DNA of 64,000 nt, taken from Plazaster borealis. Lineage: Eukaryota > Echinodermata > Asteroidea > Forcipulatida > Labidiasteridae. The stretch spans positions 5,239,127-5,303,126 of the forward strand of contig CM037464.1 in the NCBI GenBank assembly GCA_021014325.1, written 5' to 3'. The position numbers and the translations under genes were made by a program. This document shows, piece by piece, positions 19,513 through 30,984 of the stretch. The notes under the pieces are model-generated. The model did no database searches. It had not been told where the DNA came from and was given only the letters and a program-made list of their open reading frames with translations. Positions within the stretch are counted from its first letter, which is position 1; every line of letters starts with the position of its first letter.

Positions 19513-20890
19513 ATTCGCTATGCCAAACGACTGCTATAAACTGAACAAATTTCATGGATCCCGCAGTGTTCATGTATGGTGACGTTCTACTGTACTACAG
19601 ACATATTGTACAAATATATACATGTAATACATTATAATTTCTGTAAATAACAATCTGATTGTTATTTATATTTGTCCTCTAAATAGCAGTCAACATTTTG
19701 CATGCGAGCGGCCCAGTTTTTAAAAGCACTTAATTGCTACAAGAATTGTACAAACAAAAGACCTCAGCCTTCCCTATTCATCCACCTCGCAATGGATTAT
19801 ATAAATACACTGCATGGAATGGATGGCAAGTGCCATTCCTTGATATAATAATGGCGAGTCCACCCTATTCATCATGCAACTAGGCATCCTCCCCGCCACG
19901 AGCGGGCATCATGAATACAGAGGAATTAGTCGACTGCAGACTTCATGACGTGAACCTATAAACACCGTTGACCCGGGTGTCCGGGGATTGGGGGAATGCG
20001 CCGCCGTTGCACTCCGTATCAATTTAAATGCAGTCTAAATTGTGGAGATTTCATCCCTGGCTGTTTTGACTTACAAAATGTTTCTAAGTACTTTGTAATG
20101 TCATTTTGTATTGTGATTCAATTCCTGGCGGAAATCAGGGAAAAAGCTAAGGACGATGGTCGCAGTTAATGCTATAAATCTTCAGTTTATTTTCATGATT
20201 GATGCGCGTTCATTTTTCTGTCTCCTTAATCCCCCACGATGGCCATGTTTTTTTGGCCAAGTTCAGACTACATGTATATAATGGGGAAAATAAATTACAT
20301 TTGACTGATGTAAAAAAACATACAAAGTACATTTGTCTTTTCTAATACTACATGTTCTACAAAATGTACTTGTTTGTACTAAAAACAACTTTGAGCGGAT
20401 GCCTTGATCATGCTGATGCATCAAAGGTACACAAATGTATTACATGCAGTCAAGCGAACACTGTACAAATCCAGAACGCACACAGCACAATAAAGAAGAT
20501 CATTCGGCATGTTTAGAAAAGGCAGACTGAGTGTCTCTAAAAACAAAGTTACAAAAACAATAAACAAAAAGCAGATCTGTCTGGATTGTTTTGTACAGTT
20601 TTCTTTTTTAAATGAAGATCGAAACAAATTCATTTCCTATCCGCCTAATATGCAGGGAATACAGTTTGTACAATTTTGTTCCTGAAAAAAAAAAATGCAG
20701 TTATTCCTCCATGATTGAACAACGTTGAAGTGTACAGTACCTGTATGTACAATGATTGACTTTTTCCCCCGAATGCCGAAGTCAGACTTGGGAACAAGAA
20801 GTTTTAAATTCACAATTGCGCTGCCCCTTTGTACATATCAATGTAAAAGGCAATGAAGTATCTTTGAAAAAGGAAACGACAAGTGACACA
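19513..20890. other. Intronic, partly low-repeat sequence
   Basis: About 19750-20250 is less AT-rich and shares no repeat that I can see in the window (ATCCTCCCCGCCACGAGCGG, GGTGTCCGGGGATTGGGGG). A candidate conserved non-coding block. The remainder is AT-rich and unassigned. Confidence 0.35.
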
Positions 20891-21140
20891 GATATGACAA
20901 GCATTATTGTGTATTTCTTTACATTTTCTTTTACAGAATGTATTTTTTTATTATTGTGATTTTATAACCTTTTTACTATACTTGCATGTCTTTTGATAGT
21001 TGTTTTTGTACTTTTGCTGTACCTATTTTGTGGGCCTGAGGCCAGTTTGGGGTCTCCCTTTTGCACTGGACATGTACATGTACGCTGTATTTTGATGTTT
21101 GTGCAATAAAGGTGCATGTACATGTACATGTAATAAACTA
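20891..21140 (+). mobile_element. LINE-like 3' end
   Basis: GGGCCTGAGGCCAGTTTGGG, then TTGCACTGGA and GTGCAATAAAGGTGCATG, have the layout of a CR1/L2-like 3' end with a terminal AATAAA. No coding part remains. Confidence 0.45.
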
Positions 21141-21420
21141 AACAAGTGTGTTATGTCATGTATGTCAAGATGCATTCAAATAAAAATGCAAGACACAATT
21201 TAGCAGAGCCAAACAGAAACAATTTTGTTTTAGCTAACAGTTGCATTAAAGTTGAGAATTTGCCTTGTGGAAACAGTGATACATGATCAGTGTGCCAAAA
21301 GTGTCAGACTTGAAGATTAATTCTTGACTCAAATATTTGCTGAGTTTGTCTGATGGATGCAGAAACGTGTAAGCTTTTAGAAACCGGATGATTAATAGAT
21401 CGACTATGCAAGTGCAGTAC

Positions 21421-21757
21421 TTAAAGGCAGTGGACACTATTGGTAATTACTCAAAATAATTATTAGCACAAAACCTTACTTGGTATCAAGTAATGGGGAG
21501 AGGTTGGTAGTATAAAACATTGTGAGAAACGGCTCCCTCTGAAGTGGAGTAGTTTTCGAGAAAGAAGTAATTTTCCACGAATTTGATTTCGAGACCTCAA
21601 GTTTAGAACTTGAGGTCTCGAAATCAAGCATCTGAAAGCACACAACTTCGTGTGACAAGGGTGTTTTTTCTTTCATAGTTATCTTGCAACTCCGACGAGA
21701 TACACCAAGTGAGAAGACTGGTCTTTGACAATTACCAATAGTGTACACTGTCTTTAA
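21421..21757. mobile_element. TTAAAGGCAGTGGACAC TIR element, copy 1
   Basis: The ends are TTAAAGGCAGTGGACACTAT and, inverted, ATAGTGTACACTGTCTTTAA, with a matching TTGGTAATTAC/GTAATTACCAA-type continuation. Inner hairpin CGAGACCTCAAGTT / AACTTGAGGTCTCG at about 21589-21620. Copy 2 lies at 60525-60901 in the opposite orientation. Non-autonomous. Confidence 0.85.
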
Positions 21758-21882
21758 GGGAATAGGGATACAAGGCAAGTTTTCAGTTCCTTTGGATTCT
21801 TCAAATACATGTACTAAAGTTTGTAGAAATGTTAACAGAGCAGGCCTGGAATTACACGGAGGCCATGGCCTCCGTTGCCCCT

Positions 21883-22076
21883 GGGTCCAATCTCATAGAG
21901 CTGCTTAAAGCAGAAAAAGTTGCTAAGCACAACAAAATTATGCTTAACAGAATAAGGTTACCAACTAAAATACCAAATTATATGTACAAAATGGAACTGG
22001 TATCCTGCTTAGTTGTGCTTAGCAGAAAAATGTTAAGCAATATTTTCTGCTTAAGCAGCTTTATGAAATTGGGCCC
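21883..22076. mobile_element. Foldback element, CATAGAGCTGCTTAA type
   Basis: GGGTCCAATCTCATAGAGCT opens and AGCTTTATGAAATTGGGCCC closes. The inner AAGCAGAAAA / TTTTCTGCTTA pieces pair. Belongs with 1808, 30807, 43869, 53459 and 53782. Confidence 0.8.
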
Positions 22077-22979
22077 TGGTCGCACCATTTTATGGTTTAC
22101 AAGGTGCTGTGGCTCAATTTGATTGAATATCGCCGGAAATTCAGGAATAAACTAACCATTCCCTGCATAAAAATGTACAGACCCCTAGATTTGATGAACA
22201 CTGGAAGGGTATCAATTTGGCATTTTACATTCAATCTAACTTGAGGTTTGACACTTGAATTTTAAAAAAAAATTTCCCCAGTTTCATAAAGACTATCTGT
22301 GCGTCACAAAACTGAATTTGACCTCAGAGCCCCTCTTCAAAAACATCGTAAAATGTATACACATTACAGTATCCAGTGTCTGCTAAGAGTGGATACCACC
22401 AGCTTTAAGGACTTAACATGTCCTCATCCTATACAATAAACACAGCACCCAGGGGATTGACATTGGACGGACAGTCACTATAAGCCATCTCTCTCATTGA
22501 TTCTACACGAGTTAATTAATTATATCACCATGTGCAAGTACAAGAAAGACATATAATCCCTTATCGCACAATCAATATATGGTAGCATCCAAAGAGATTG
22601 AACGTCGTTAATGAAATGGTCGTGTATATATTTTAAGCCAATAAAAAAAAACCAAGTGTATTTTCCTGTGCCCACAAACTGTACAGTCTGAGTACATTGT
22701 GCAATGTTTGCTGCAGGCAGGTGTGACGTATTTTTCCTGCGTATAAGGGCGCTCGGTGTTTCAGGCACAGCACCCCCAAAATCACCGAAACACGATTCAA
22801 TGTATTACATGTAGGTGCACCGCCGTATTAAGACACACCGTGACTGCCCGCAATCAGGCCGCCGGGCACCACTCACAGTCGGTACTTCGCCAAGCAGGGG
22901 GGGTCACTGTGTTGGAACATGACACTTACATAACACCGCGTGTAAAACTGAAAGAGTACCTTATTGGCAATTTTAACAA
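22077..22979. other. Intronic sequence
   Basis: No gene was recognised. A 123-codon frame from 22756 runs into the LINE tail below and lacks domains. Confidence 0.4.
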
Positions 22980-23295
22980 TAGTTTATTTACGCTTCTTAG
23001 TAATCTGTTTTTTTCTCTTTTATTTTCTGTTCAGTTTTTATATTTTTGTACAGTACCTTACCTAACTGTCATGACTGTTATATGTACATGTAAGCTTACT
23101 GAAACTAACTTTCTTGGGCAATTTTAGCACTTCTGGTTGTGTATCTTTTTGTTTTAAACTCTGTTTTGGTGTTCCACTGTGCTTTCTTCAATTTGTTTTT
23201 ACTTTTATTGCAAATTTACTTGCAATTCGGCTGATGCCCAGATTTGTAAATTTTGTAATAAACCACAAATGGAATGAATGAATGAATGAATTGTT
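22980..23295 (+). mobile_element. LINE 3' end with (GAAT)n tail
   Basis: AATTCGGCTGATGCCCAGAT, GTAATAAACCACAAATG and then GAAT repeats (23274-23293) make a typical non-LTR 3' terminus. The body is truncated. Confidence 0.6.
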
Positions 23296-23749
23296 TGTGA
23301 CGCACAGTACCTCGGAATCTTTTGTCTTTAGCTGGTTTACTAAAAAACAACTACATGTACAACATGTAGGTTTTCAAAAATAAAACAATTACATGGTTCT
23401 CCTGGATGAAAGAATGGATTATTTTACAGTATGGATGTAAGATTTCACAGTGATCATCACTTTGATCTCAAGCGTCAAGGCCTACTGTTAACCCGCAGTG
23501 ATCGATGTCTTTGTACCTTTGAAAGTCCGATAAGCTGGGTCTAAGAGCCATGCCTCACGAGGCAATTTACTGGCAACCAGTTCCAGGCAATCTCCAAAAA
23601 GAAAGTTTGAAAGTTCATATGTTTTTCTTGTGGATCGTAAGAAATTGTTTGAAAAAATTACTCATGTGCCACCAAAGTTGTCCTGCAGCATGCACTGCAG
23701 TTGGTTGCCTCTAAGTTGCCTGCAAAAGTTGTCCCGTGTGACAATGCCC

Positions 23750-24044
23750 TATAGACCCATTGCATATGACGTCACACTCTCAAAAAGGAGGCAGATCATT
23801 GGACGGTAGCTGTTCTCTGCTGCGTAAAAACGTGCGCGTGACCTAAGCATATATCTGTAGCGTTTCGCGTTATGCAAGGGGGACCTACTGATTTCTATAG
23901 ACCCCAAACGCGCCCCCGAACAATGCGTGTCATTTTGGGTGTCAAAACTCTCCTTTATGCATGTTTGTATACGATTTTGACACCCAAAATGACACCCAGG
24001 ATAGGCGCATGCGAGTACGCTGCGCGTTATGCAATGGGTCTATA
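23750..24044. mobile_element. Foldback element, TATAGACCCATTGCATA ends
   Basis: It starts with TATAGACCCATTGCATA and ends with TATGCAATGGGTCTATA. A second inverted pair, CATTTTGGGTGTCAAAA / TTTTGACACCCAAAATG, sits inside. Shares GATAGGCGC...GCGTTnTGCAAnGGGTC with 25660-25846. Confidence 0.8.
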
Positions 24045-24084
24045 CATCCAAATTGGCGGCTCAGCTACGGCTACGACTGTTGAT

Positions 24085-24245
24085 CAGGATGTTGCTAAGG
24101 TATACCATGCCCGATATGGGGGTAGAGGGTCATGTACCCATACTTTAATACGCTATTTTCCTCTTGTTCAGAAGTGCCCCCCACCCCCTTAAAATCCTCT
24201 AAAGTATTCCTGGGATTTCAAGCACAAAATTAAGACACAATAGGC
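24085..24245 (-). repeat. Reverse copy of the 18700 repeat
   Basis: Matches 18700-18885 in opposite orientation (ATACCATGCCCGATATGGGG; CCTCTAAAGTATTCCTGGGA). Confidence 0.6.
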
Positions 24246-24568
24246 GGATGAAGTACCACCACGTCCCTTTGTACATGTACTGTTTCGTACACTTTTCAAC
24301 TTTTGCATTAATGAATGTTTGTAGTTGCTGGACACATTTGAAAAACAGTGCTTCACTAACAGATTTCCAGGATAATTAAGAAATGAATAAAATAAATAAA
24401 ATAAATAAACATATTGGAAGTTGTGTGTGTGTGTACATCTATATCAAAAGGCACACTTCATCTCTTTCACCCATGTTCATACAGTATGAATAATTAGTGC
24501 ACTGCATTTGATGCAACAAGATTTCATATAATAATGTCGAGCTGTGACTGCAGTTTACATGTACTTAC

Positions 24569-24649
24569 GATTGCATCTTCTCTGAATGAACCTCAGCTTG
24601 CAGCTGGCTCGGTAGGTGGCGAAGCGGATAACGTCAAAATTCTGACTCC
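24569..24649 (-). CDS. Dystrobrevin exon 3
   Basis: Acceptor CTTCCAG and donor C|GTAAGT enclose 81 nt: GG completing Arg48, 26 codons, and C of Leu75. The peptide [20 protein letters not shown] then IQRRCN parallels the vertebrate [26 protein letters not shown]. Too short to appear as an ordinary open frame with a start codon; found through the splice signals and the match. Confidence 0.92.
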
Positions 24650-25659
24650 CTGGAAGAGGAAAAAAAAGAAGAAAAACTTCTTGGTCGATATGAAAAGAAG
24701 AAGCAGAAGAAGTTAATACATGAGCAATGTATTATTACACTTTCCTGCAGGTCTGCTAGTGTCATGAGTGTAAACAAAAATAGGGGAAGCAATTTCAAGA
24801 CACCGTTTTGAAATAAGATTTTAGCCTGCGGGGTATCCGGAGGGGATGTCTTTCCGACAACATGTTGTGGATTTAGACGGCCTGATTTATTTGTCATCAC
24901 ACGCCAAAAAATCATAACCGGGAAAATCGAGTTACCCAGTACAGAAACTGTGGACATCCTTCGTTTTGTGTATTTAACCAGTTCGTTTCAGGATTAAAAA
25001 TACTTTTGCTGTTACCCGTGCGGGATTATTTGAAGTCAAAAAGCAACTTTTTTTTCCTACATGTAGCCATTAAAATTTTGTTTTGTCAATGAAATGGACA
25101 CCCATATAATTTTTCTCGCTGACATTTGCAGAATGGCTCTTTTTTTCCATCTGATCACGTTTCTGAAGCGCATTTAGACCGTTGGAAAGCCGCTATGTTA
25201 TTGTTACAGCCAATCATCGACCCATGTCCGGTCGAACAGAAGGCATCCCTGAGAGATACGAAAGGCCTCATATGACAATGCAGTATAATCCGTCTTTACA
25301 AAACCTTCGCTGGTATGTAAAAGGAACAGGTCTTCGTCAAAGGCATCGGGCACAAATCCATCCAAAGAGAGATAATCCGTTCACTGTGCCTTTTGACAGT
25401 CGCGACCAAGCCATGACCACAGGGACTCTGTGAAACAGTTGCCTGTGTACGCGCAACCCACCAGAGTGCCTCACCACACGTGGCTCGTTGACATGACCAC
25501 TTTCAAACACACATAGAAACTAGAATGACGGTTTATAAGACCGCCGCTGCGGGTTTGTGTAAGAGTTTTGCACGTTAATATTTCCTCCAAAGCAAACTGG
25601 TAAATTACTTTAATCTATCCGGTAATGAAACCAAGGGGGATCCCAAATGTGACTAGCAG
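24650..25659. other. Intronic sequence with a compositionally balanced block
   Basis: 25180-25440 is less AT-rich and encodes an 83-codon plus-strand frame without recognisable domain, unlike its surroundings. It could be a non-coding conserved block or a decayed repeat. Nothing else was seen. Confidence 0.35.
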
Positions 25660-25846
25660 TATAACCTGTAGGCCTGCAGATACCTGTGTGGACCCGTCGC
25701 ACAATGCGGAACCCACCTCTACAAAATGCCCGTCTACCATTTCCACCATTTTGGAAGTCAATTCCTTTGTGTACATTTTGACTCACAAAATGGCGGACAG
25801 GATAGGCGCGTGTAGGTGTGCTTCGCGTTGTGCAAGGGGTCAATAA
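25660..25846. repeat. Repeat related to the 23750 foldback
   Basis: TTTTGACTCACAAAATGGCG, GACAGGATAGGCGCGTG and GCGTTGTGCAAGGGGTC parallel the right half of 23750-24044. The left end has GACCCGTCGCACAATGCGG in inverse relation. Confidence 0.6.
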
Positions 25847-26047
25847 AGAAGGCTATGAAGAAGCTATGCTCAAATTTGGTGAAGCTACACAACATGATGT
25901 ATGCTCAATGGATGAAGCTAGTCTCAGAAGGTGAAGCTATGCTAAGAGGAAAACCTTACCAGGGGAAAACCTACTTAATCATGTACTGTAGGGACTAAAA
26001 TCCTACATGTACGTGTCGTATAATCCACACATACATGTACAAGGCTC

Positions 26048-26112
26048 CGACCTGAGGCGGGAATCGAACCGAGGTCCACAGAAGGGAAAGGCAGGGCAAG
26101 CCAATCTGACCC
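26048..26112 (-). repeat. tRNA-like T-arm remnant
   Basis: On the minus strand GGCTTGCCCTGCC leads to GGACCTCGGTTCGATTCCCG, a tRNA-style T arm with box B. There is no full cloverleaf. A SINE head or tRNA pseudogene fragment. Confidence 0.45.
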
Positions 26113-27300
26113 CAAATTACAACTTGTCGTGTTTGTTGCTAAAATGTAACCTTGTTTTTGTACATTGTACATTCTACAATACATTCTACAATGAACAATT
26201 ACATAGTGTACATTGTACATTGTAATATGCATGGACTTGCATTACTCTAAAGGAAAGGAATACACGTACAGTGGCTTGTCTGAAGTTAACAGAGCTGGAA
26301 ACTCTACGTTGCAAACCTGTACACACAAATGTACATAATTTTCAAGATTGATAAACAAATTTATTTATTGTACATGTAAGCTGGTGACAGCACAACAACC
26401 CTGAATGGGTAATTCCTTTTTATTTTCCTCAGAAACAATAACAACTAACTTCTCATTATGCTTCCGTGTATTAACTCAAATTCAAAAGATTCAGGGTTTT
26501 TTCACAATGATTGTATGATAAGTATCTTCCCTTTAATTTTATCTGCAGAATTTTCCATTCCGATCCAACTGCATGTATTCTAAATCTCATAAATTTCAAC
26601 ACAAATTAGCCGTACCCTCAAAACTGTAATCCGGCACCTCCGCCAATATTTCATTTTGATTGCTGCCATTTGTGGAAATTCCGGCTCAATATTTTCGCCA
26701 ACCGCAATTCCCTATAATTGGCTATATACGGATGAATAAATAGCTAGATCGAGCCGATTGAAATCAGATATCAGAACCCTGCTCCTGGTAACGATGGAGT
26801 CTTATACTGCGGAGTCTGATACAGCCGGATCTCAACTTTCATATATTTGCTATTTAAACCCTGGGCTTGCTTTGTGTTGTCTAGAGGCAGTGTTTCCAAT
26901 GGTCCGCCGTACAACAACTGGGGGAAGATCTAGGAGTTGATTGAACGCAAACTGTCCGTCAGGAGGGAATGACTGCTCAGAACTCTTTGTTTGCTTTGCT
27001 GTGCTTTGATGGAATCATCGTATCCATGAATTTATGTATGATATTGAAGCCTGTTGATTTTTAACGTGATTCCTAACTCAATGCTGTCTCTGAAAAGGCA
27101 GCTGAAAAAAAAAGAACAATTTGTTTTGTTTTGTAAGGTATTAAGTAGACCCCACGCATATGATCAGTCGCAAGTTCAAACAGTGCCGTCACTGACATGG
27201 CCAGGGTCAAGAGCAGATACATGATACTTTGTTTTTGTGAGGGCAAGGCATTTGTTACTGGGTAGGCATTTGTTACTGAGAGAAATAACAATTTATACTT
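26113..27300. other. Intronic sequence, low in repeats
   Basis: TACATTGTACATT palindromes occur at 26160-26220. 26640-26950 is less AT-rich, with no repeat seen elsewhere in the window. No gene was recognised. Confidence 0.4.
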
Positions 27301-27304
27301 TCAA

Positions 27305-27392
27305 GAGCATTTCAATGGGGGACCGAGGCAATGACCAGGGGCATCAGGGTAGCTCCTTCTCTTGCCCCTGAGAAGCATCAGGCCTGCAAGAG
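27305..27392. repeat. GCAATGACCAGGGGCA repeat
   Basis: TTTCAATGGGGGACCGAGGC, AATGACCAGGGGCAT and AGCATCAGGCCTGC match 41233-41313 and partly 21838-21884. Short, class unknown. Confidence 0.5.
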
Positions 27393-27504
27393 GGACTTTG
27401 ACTGACGTAAAAAGACAGCTGTGCTTCTTTGTTTGTTTGTTTGTTTGTTTCCATGATCTTCCACAAATGGATGTAAACGCAAAGTTGGCAACCTGGCAAC
27501 AGCC

Positions 27505-27660
27505 AATCTCTCTCTGGAATTGCACAAATCAATAAATTGTGATTAAATGACTAGATGACAGTTACTTATTCTAGTCATTGTGAAAGCAGCAGTTAGCTTG
27601 GTGGGATTTGAACCCACAACCTTGTGACTGCAAGTCCTGCAGTCTACCACTTGTAAAGTA
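27505..27660 (-). mobile_element. tRNA-headed SINE, copy 2
   Basis: Same body (AATTGCACAAATCAATAAAT on plus) and same tRNA-like head as 15535-15760. Box B here is GGTTCAAATCC. The head is slightly shorter. A (TTTG)n run at 27430-27452 precedes it. Confidence 0.75.
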
Positions 27661-27953
27661 CACGTACATACATTGTGTATGTCACGCAATTTACATTGTT
27701 TGGCAAGAAGGGTTAGATGACGAAGATGAGTTTGAGATGACAACAGGTTGGCATACCATCATCTGACCAATGAATTACTTTAGGGTGGTAACCAGAATAA
27801 ACATGGCAATGAGGTCAATGTCCAAATTTGCTGTAAACTGAAAAATGGGCATCTAAATTTCTTACTTACAGACTTTTCCCAGATGCAGTTGTTGAAAGAT
27901 TACAGTAGTGGTCTTAATAAATAAAAAAACACGACATCCGTGTGGCTAACACC

Positions 27954-28185
27954 AGGGTTCTCTCCATGCCGATACATGCAAATTCCGGCCGATACGCAAA
28001 AATACTTCTGGAGAAAACCATTAATTTAAATGCTCCAGATTGCACTGAAGGGTTTCCAAAACCAAGATAAACATCAAGTAGAAAACATTCCGAAGACCTT
28101 GTTTCAATTTAGCGTGCTTCGGCCAAACATCCAAAATTTGGGTCCAGAATGCCCCACAGTTTTGAAAAAACCTGGGGAAAACCCT
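27954..28185. mobile_element. AGGGTTCTC TIR element, copy 2
   Basis: AGGGTTCTCTCCATGC to CCTGGGGAAAACCCT. Internal deletion relative to copy 1, same core (GCTCCAGATTGCACTGAAGG; AATGCCCCACAGTTTTG). Confidence 0.8.
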
Positions 28186-28259
28186 GTACACCATACATAT
28201 GTACTACTACATGTATGCTACAGATTTAGCTCAACTCAATGTTCAATATGTTCTGCACA

Positions 28260-28425
28260 GATCATTTTTTAATTTTTTTTTGTAAATTGTTTAATTATCG
28301 TTGTTTTCAATTTAATTTAACTTCTTTAATCCATTTTTGCTTGTTTCAGCGCCTCAAGGCAACTGTTTTGTGCTTTATAAATCTCTCTTTGTTATTAATA
28401 TTATTATATTTTAGCTTTATGGGTT
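28260..28425 (+). mobile_element. Interspersed repeat 3' end (GCGCCTCAAGGC type)
   Basis: TTTCAGCGCCTCAAGGCAAC, then GTGCTTTATAAATCTC and an (ATT)n-like tail at 28385-28412. A LINE or SINE terminus 15 bases beyond the exon 2 donor. Confidence 0.45.
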
Positions 28426-28439
28426 TGCATTGAGCTTAC

Positions 28440-28544
28440 TCATTTCAGTGATAAGCTGTCTCCTATCCGCCATTGCCTTGTGCTGTGCTGTAGCTTCGTC
28501 AAGAGCTTGCAACTGTCCAGTCTCATCTAAAACAGGCGGAGGCC
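28440..28544 (-). CDS. Dystrobrevin exon 2
   Basis: Acceptor CCTTTCAG and donor ATGA|GTAAGC enclose 105 nt: GG completing Gly13, 34 codons, and A of Arg48. The frame reads PPPVLDETGQLQALDEATAQ, then HKAMADRRQLITEM. From MADRRQL on it matches dystrobrevin's MAERRQLFAEM. The residues before this Met are open in frame and phase-compatible with exon 1. The family's usual short N-terminus is therefore replaced by an extension of about 35 residues, unless translation starts at Met37. Confidence 0.88.
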
Positions 28545-28621
28545 CTGAAAGGAAAAAACAAACAGGCAATCGATTACGATCAAAAATGGCAGTGAAAATG
28601 TTTAAATGGATAATACAGTTG

Positions 28622-28936
28622 AAGGGTCTGTATACATGTACATGTACGTTTGGTAATGACTCTGAAAACTAATGGTAATCAAAACTGACTTGGTAAGAAG
28701 TACAGCAGCTTTGGCTCGTATAATGCATTTTGAGAAACATTTCACTTTAGAAGTACTGCGGTTATGGAAAATTTCCCCCCAAAATTTGAATCTGAGAAAC
28801 GTTACTGACAGTATCGCTTCTCAGAATGTGTATTCCAATTGCAGATTATTCTTCCTGCGTGGACATAACCGCTCCAGATTTTCGGCAATATCTCAAAAAT
28901 GCTATCCCCTTTTGAAATGAAATTTTTACAGGTTAG
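28622..28936 (-). mobile_element. TIR element AAAGGGTCTGTAT, truncated copy
   Basis: Opens with AAGGGTCTGTATAC and runs in reverse to 46754-47151 (TCTGAGAAACGTTACTG, GATATTGCCGAAAATCTGGA in the other copy). Its far end is missing. Confidence 0.65.
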
Positions 28937-29709
28937 TTTTATGGTACATGTATCCACAACTATTAAATAGTGAAGACAAATGGATCTCAACTTGACAACT
29001 GCCCTCAGCATACATTGCATCTGACAAACACGGACACCAAACTGTACACGTACATATTTGTACTTATGCACATGTACGTGTACGAATGCCACATAAGTAT
29101 GTTTAGGAAAATAGGCGCTACAAATACGAACATACACATCTGCAGGCTGCAGCATTCCAGTGCAATATAATCCCTTTAGATGCAAATATTGACAGATATC
29201 ATGGTGGTGTACAATTATGATAAATACGTATGCACACATAAAGAAAAAAAAAGAAGTGATTCTTGTCGTCGTACTTCCCGATATTCGCACACACACACAC
29301 ACACACTCCTGTCATTTCTGGAAAAAATCAAATTCAATCAATTAACGTCGCTCCATCAGCATGAGAACATGTATCTGTCTCCATCAACAGGTTGATTGCA
29401 ATATAAAGGAGTCTACAATAATAATAATAGTGGCTTCTCATATAGCGCTCATATCCGTCACTCAGTGACGCTCAAGGCGCTTCAACATTCAGTATTTTCC
29501 TGCAAGGTATTGTGGAGCTACAATTCTGAGGTATGAGACCAATTCCTTTACATAGCACCATGTAATGGTATACAAGGTGCTGTGGCGCAATATGCTGCCG
29601 ATCAAACCAGGAACACAGGGGCGAACCCCTTCTCTTGTTCGATAAGTGCACTGGGTTCTTTTTACGTGCATTACACAAAACACAATGTAGATTCCACTCT
29701 GCTTCTTAC
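28937..29709. other. Intron 1 sequence
   Basis: Holds an (AC)n run at 29288-29307. A repeat at 29415-29650 (ATATAGCGCTCATATCCGTC; TGACGCTCAAGGCGCTT) resembles the 5880 fragment. Frames in this stretch lack domains. Confidence 0.45.
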
Positions 29710-29807
29710 CCGGGCATGCTTCCACAGACAACGGCTTCCCCATAGATGTTTAACAAAAACAGGGCCACGATCTGACACAGTGACAAGAAAAGAAGACAAG
29801 ACCTCAT
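29710..29807 (-). CDS. Candidate first exon encoding a signal peptide
   Basis: On the minus strand an ATG with A at -3 opens MRSCLLFLSLCQIVALFLLN, then IYGEAVVCGSMPG. This is a convincing secretory signal shape (Arg, long hydrophobic core, polar end). It stops at CCCGG|GTAAGAAG, a good donor, in phase 2. That phase does not fit dystrobrevin exon 2, so it would be another gene, or the donor and frame are chance. The upstream 150 bases are GC- and CpG-rich, as a 5' UTR or promoter may be. No downstream partner exon was found. Confidence 0.25.
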
Positions 29808-30187
29808 TGTCCACAAGAGTGTCTTCAGATGATACAGGTTTCCAGATCCTCGATCCGTCTTGACAGTGAGGACAATTCCTAAGACGCGTCCGAGGCGTCC
29901 AAGATGTCCGCGGCTCAAGCCCCCCGTTGTCCCCAAAGGGTTTCTAGATGTGACGCCTTTTAGAGGCTATAGACTGCAGTACATGTGGTATGGTAAACAA
30001 ACCAAGGTCTTCCTGCTAATCGAGTGTTAATGACATGCAGTGATTTAGACCTGGACACCGTTTATCACTCGGAGCAAAATGTCAAAAAAACACAACCCAG
30101 GCGGGATCAATAAATGGCGTTGCGGGCATGCGAGGAGGAGTATCGCAATGGCGCTGAATAAATCTCAAAGATTAATTACGGAATCTT
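29808..30187. other. GC-richer intron 1 block
   Basis: 29830-30160 is low in repeats and less AT-rich (ACGCGTCCGAGGCGTCC; CGTTGCGGGCATGCGAGG). A candidate regulatory or 5' UTR block for the exon above. Otherwise nothing was seen. Confidence 0.3.
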
Positions 30188-30335
30188 TAGACTTGTAATG
30201 AACATGTACATGTACATCATGTACATCCATGGTACACATGATCATTGCACTGACTTTATCGTGTACATGTACATCCATGGTACACATGTTCATTGCACTG
30301 ACTTTATCGTGTACGTACATGTACATGTGTGTACC
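30188..30335 (+). repeat. TACATG-rich tandem duplication
   Basis: CCATGGTACACATGATCATT ... GACTTTATCGTGTACATG occurs twice in tandem (about 30226-30270 and 30273-30318), embedded in ACATGTACATGTACATC palindromes. Confidence 0.8.
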
Positions 30336-30550
30336 AAGGATAACGACTTGTCTTGTCATTAAAAACACAATCATGACAGTAAATAAAAGAAATCAACAAC
30401 TTAAAAAAGAATGTATTTGGAACATTAACGGATCCTTTAATCTTATCGCCAACAATTCCGTAAATCACACGCTGACAAACCCACGTACACTACACAAATG
30501 AGCATGGCATGTATTTTGTCCTCAATAGTTTAACAATGTACAAGTCATCA

Positions 30551-30805
30551 GGCCCAATTTCATGGCTCTGCTTACCGTAAGCTAAGAATCAGCGCTTACG
30601 GAAGCATGAAATTCCATGCTTACATCAAGCGTATATTCACAGGTAAGCAGGGAATTTTCTGCTTCCGCATATGCGTATTCCTCATAACTCGGCATTCTCC
30701 GCTTATTACACAGCTAGCACAGAAATTCGGCGCTTGCCCTGAAAGCGAAGAATGGTTATCGCAAGCGCAGAATTTGGCGGTAAGCAGAGCCATGATATTG
30801 GGGCC
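30551..30805. mobile_element. Foldback element, CATGGCTCTGCTTACC type, copy 1
   Basis: Begins GGCCCAATTTCATGGCTCTG and ends CAGAGCCATGATATTGGGGCC. Inner arms AAGCGCAGAATTTGGC and similar. Sister of 38969-39225 and of the split copy at 40147-40769. Confidence 0.85.
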
Positions 30806-30806
30806 A

Positions 30807-30984
30807 GGGCCCAATTTTACAGAGCTAGAAAATACTGCTTAAAACTGCAAAAATAAGCTGGATGCCAGTCACAGACGGTACATGTGACATGGTATTTTGG
30901 CTGGTATCCTTATTTTGCTAAGCATAAATTCTGTTGTGCTAAGCTTCTTTTTGTGCTTAAAAGCAGCTCTATGAAATTTGGCCC
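30807..30984. mobile_element. Foldback element, AGAGCTAGAAAATACTGC type
   Basis: Abuts the previous element with one base between. GGGCCCAATTTTACAGAGCT to GCAGCTCTATGAAATTTGG. Belongs to the 1808/21883 subfamily. The two subfamilies share only the outermost GGGCCCAATTT end. Confidence 0.75.

Noticed and set aside
28802..29302. 166-codon minus frame as a gene
   Set aside because: It overlaps a truncated TIR element and has the composition of TACATG-rich non-coding sequence.
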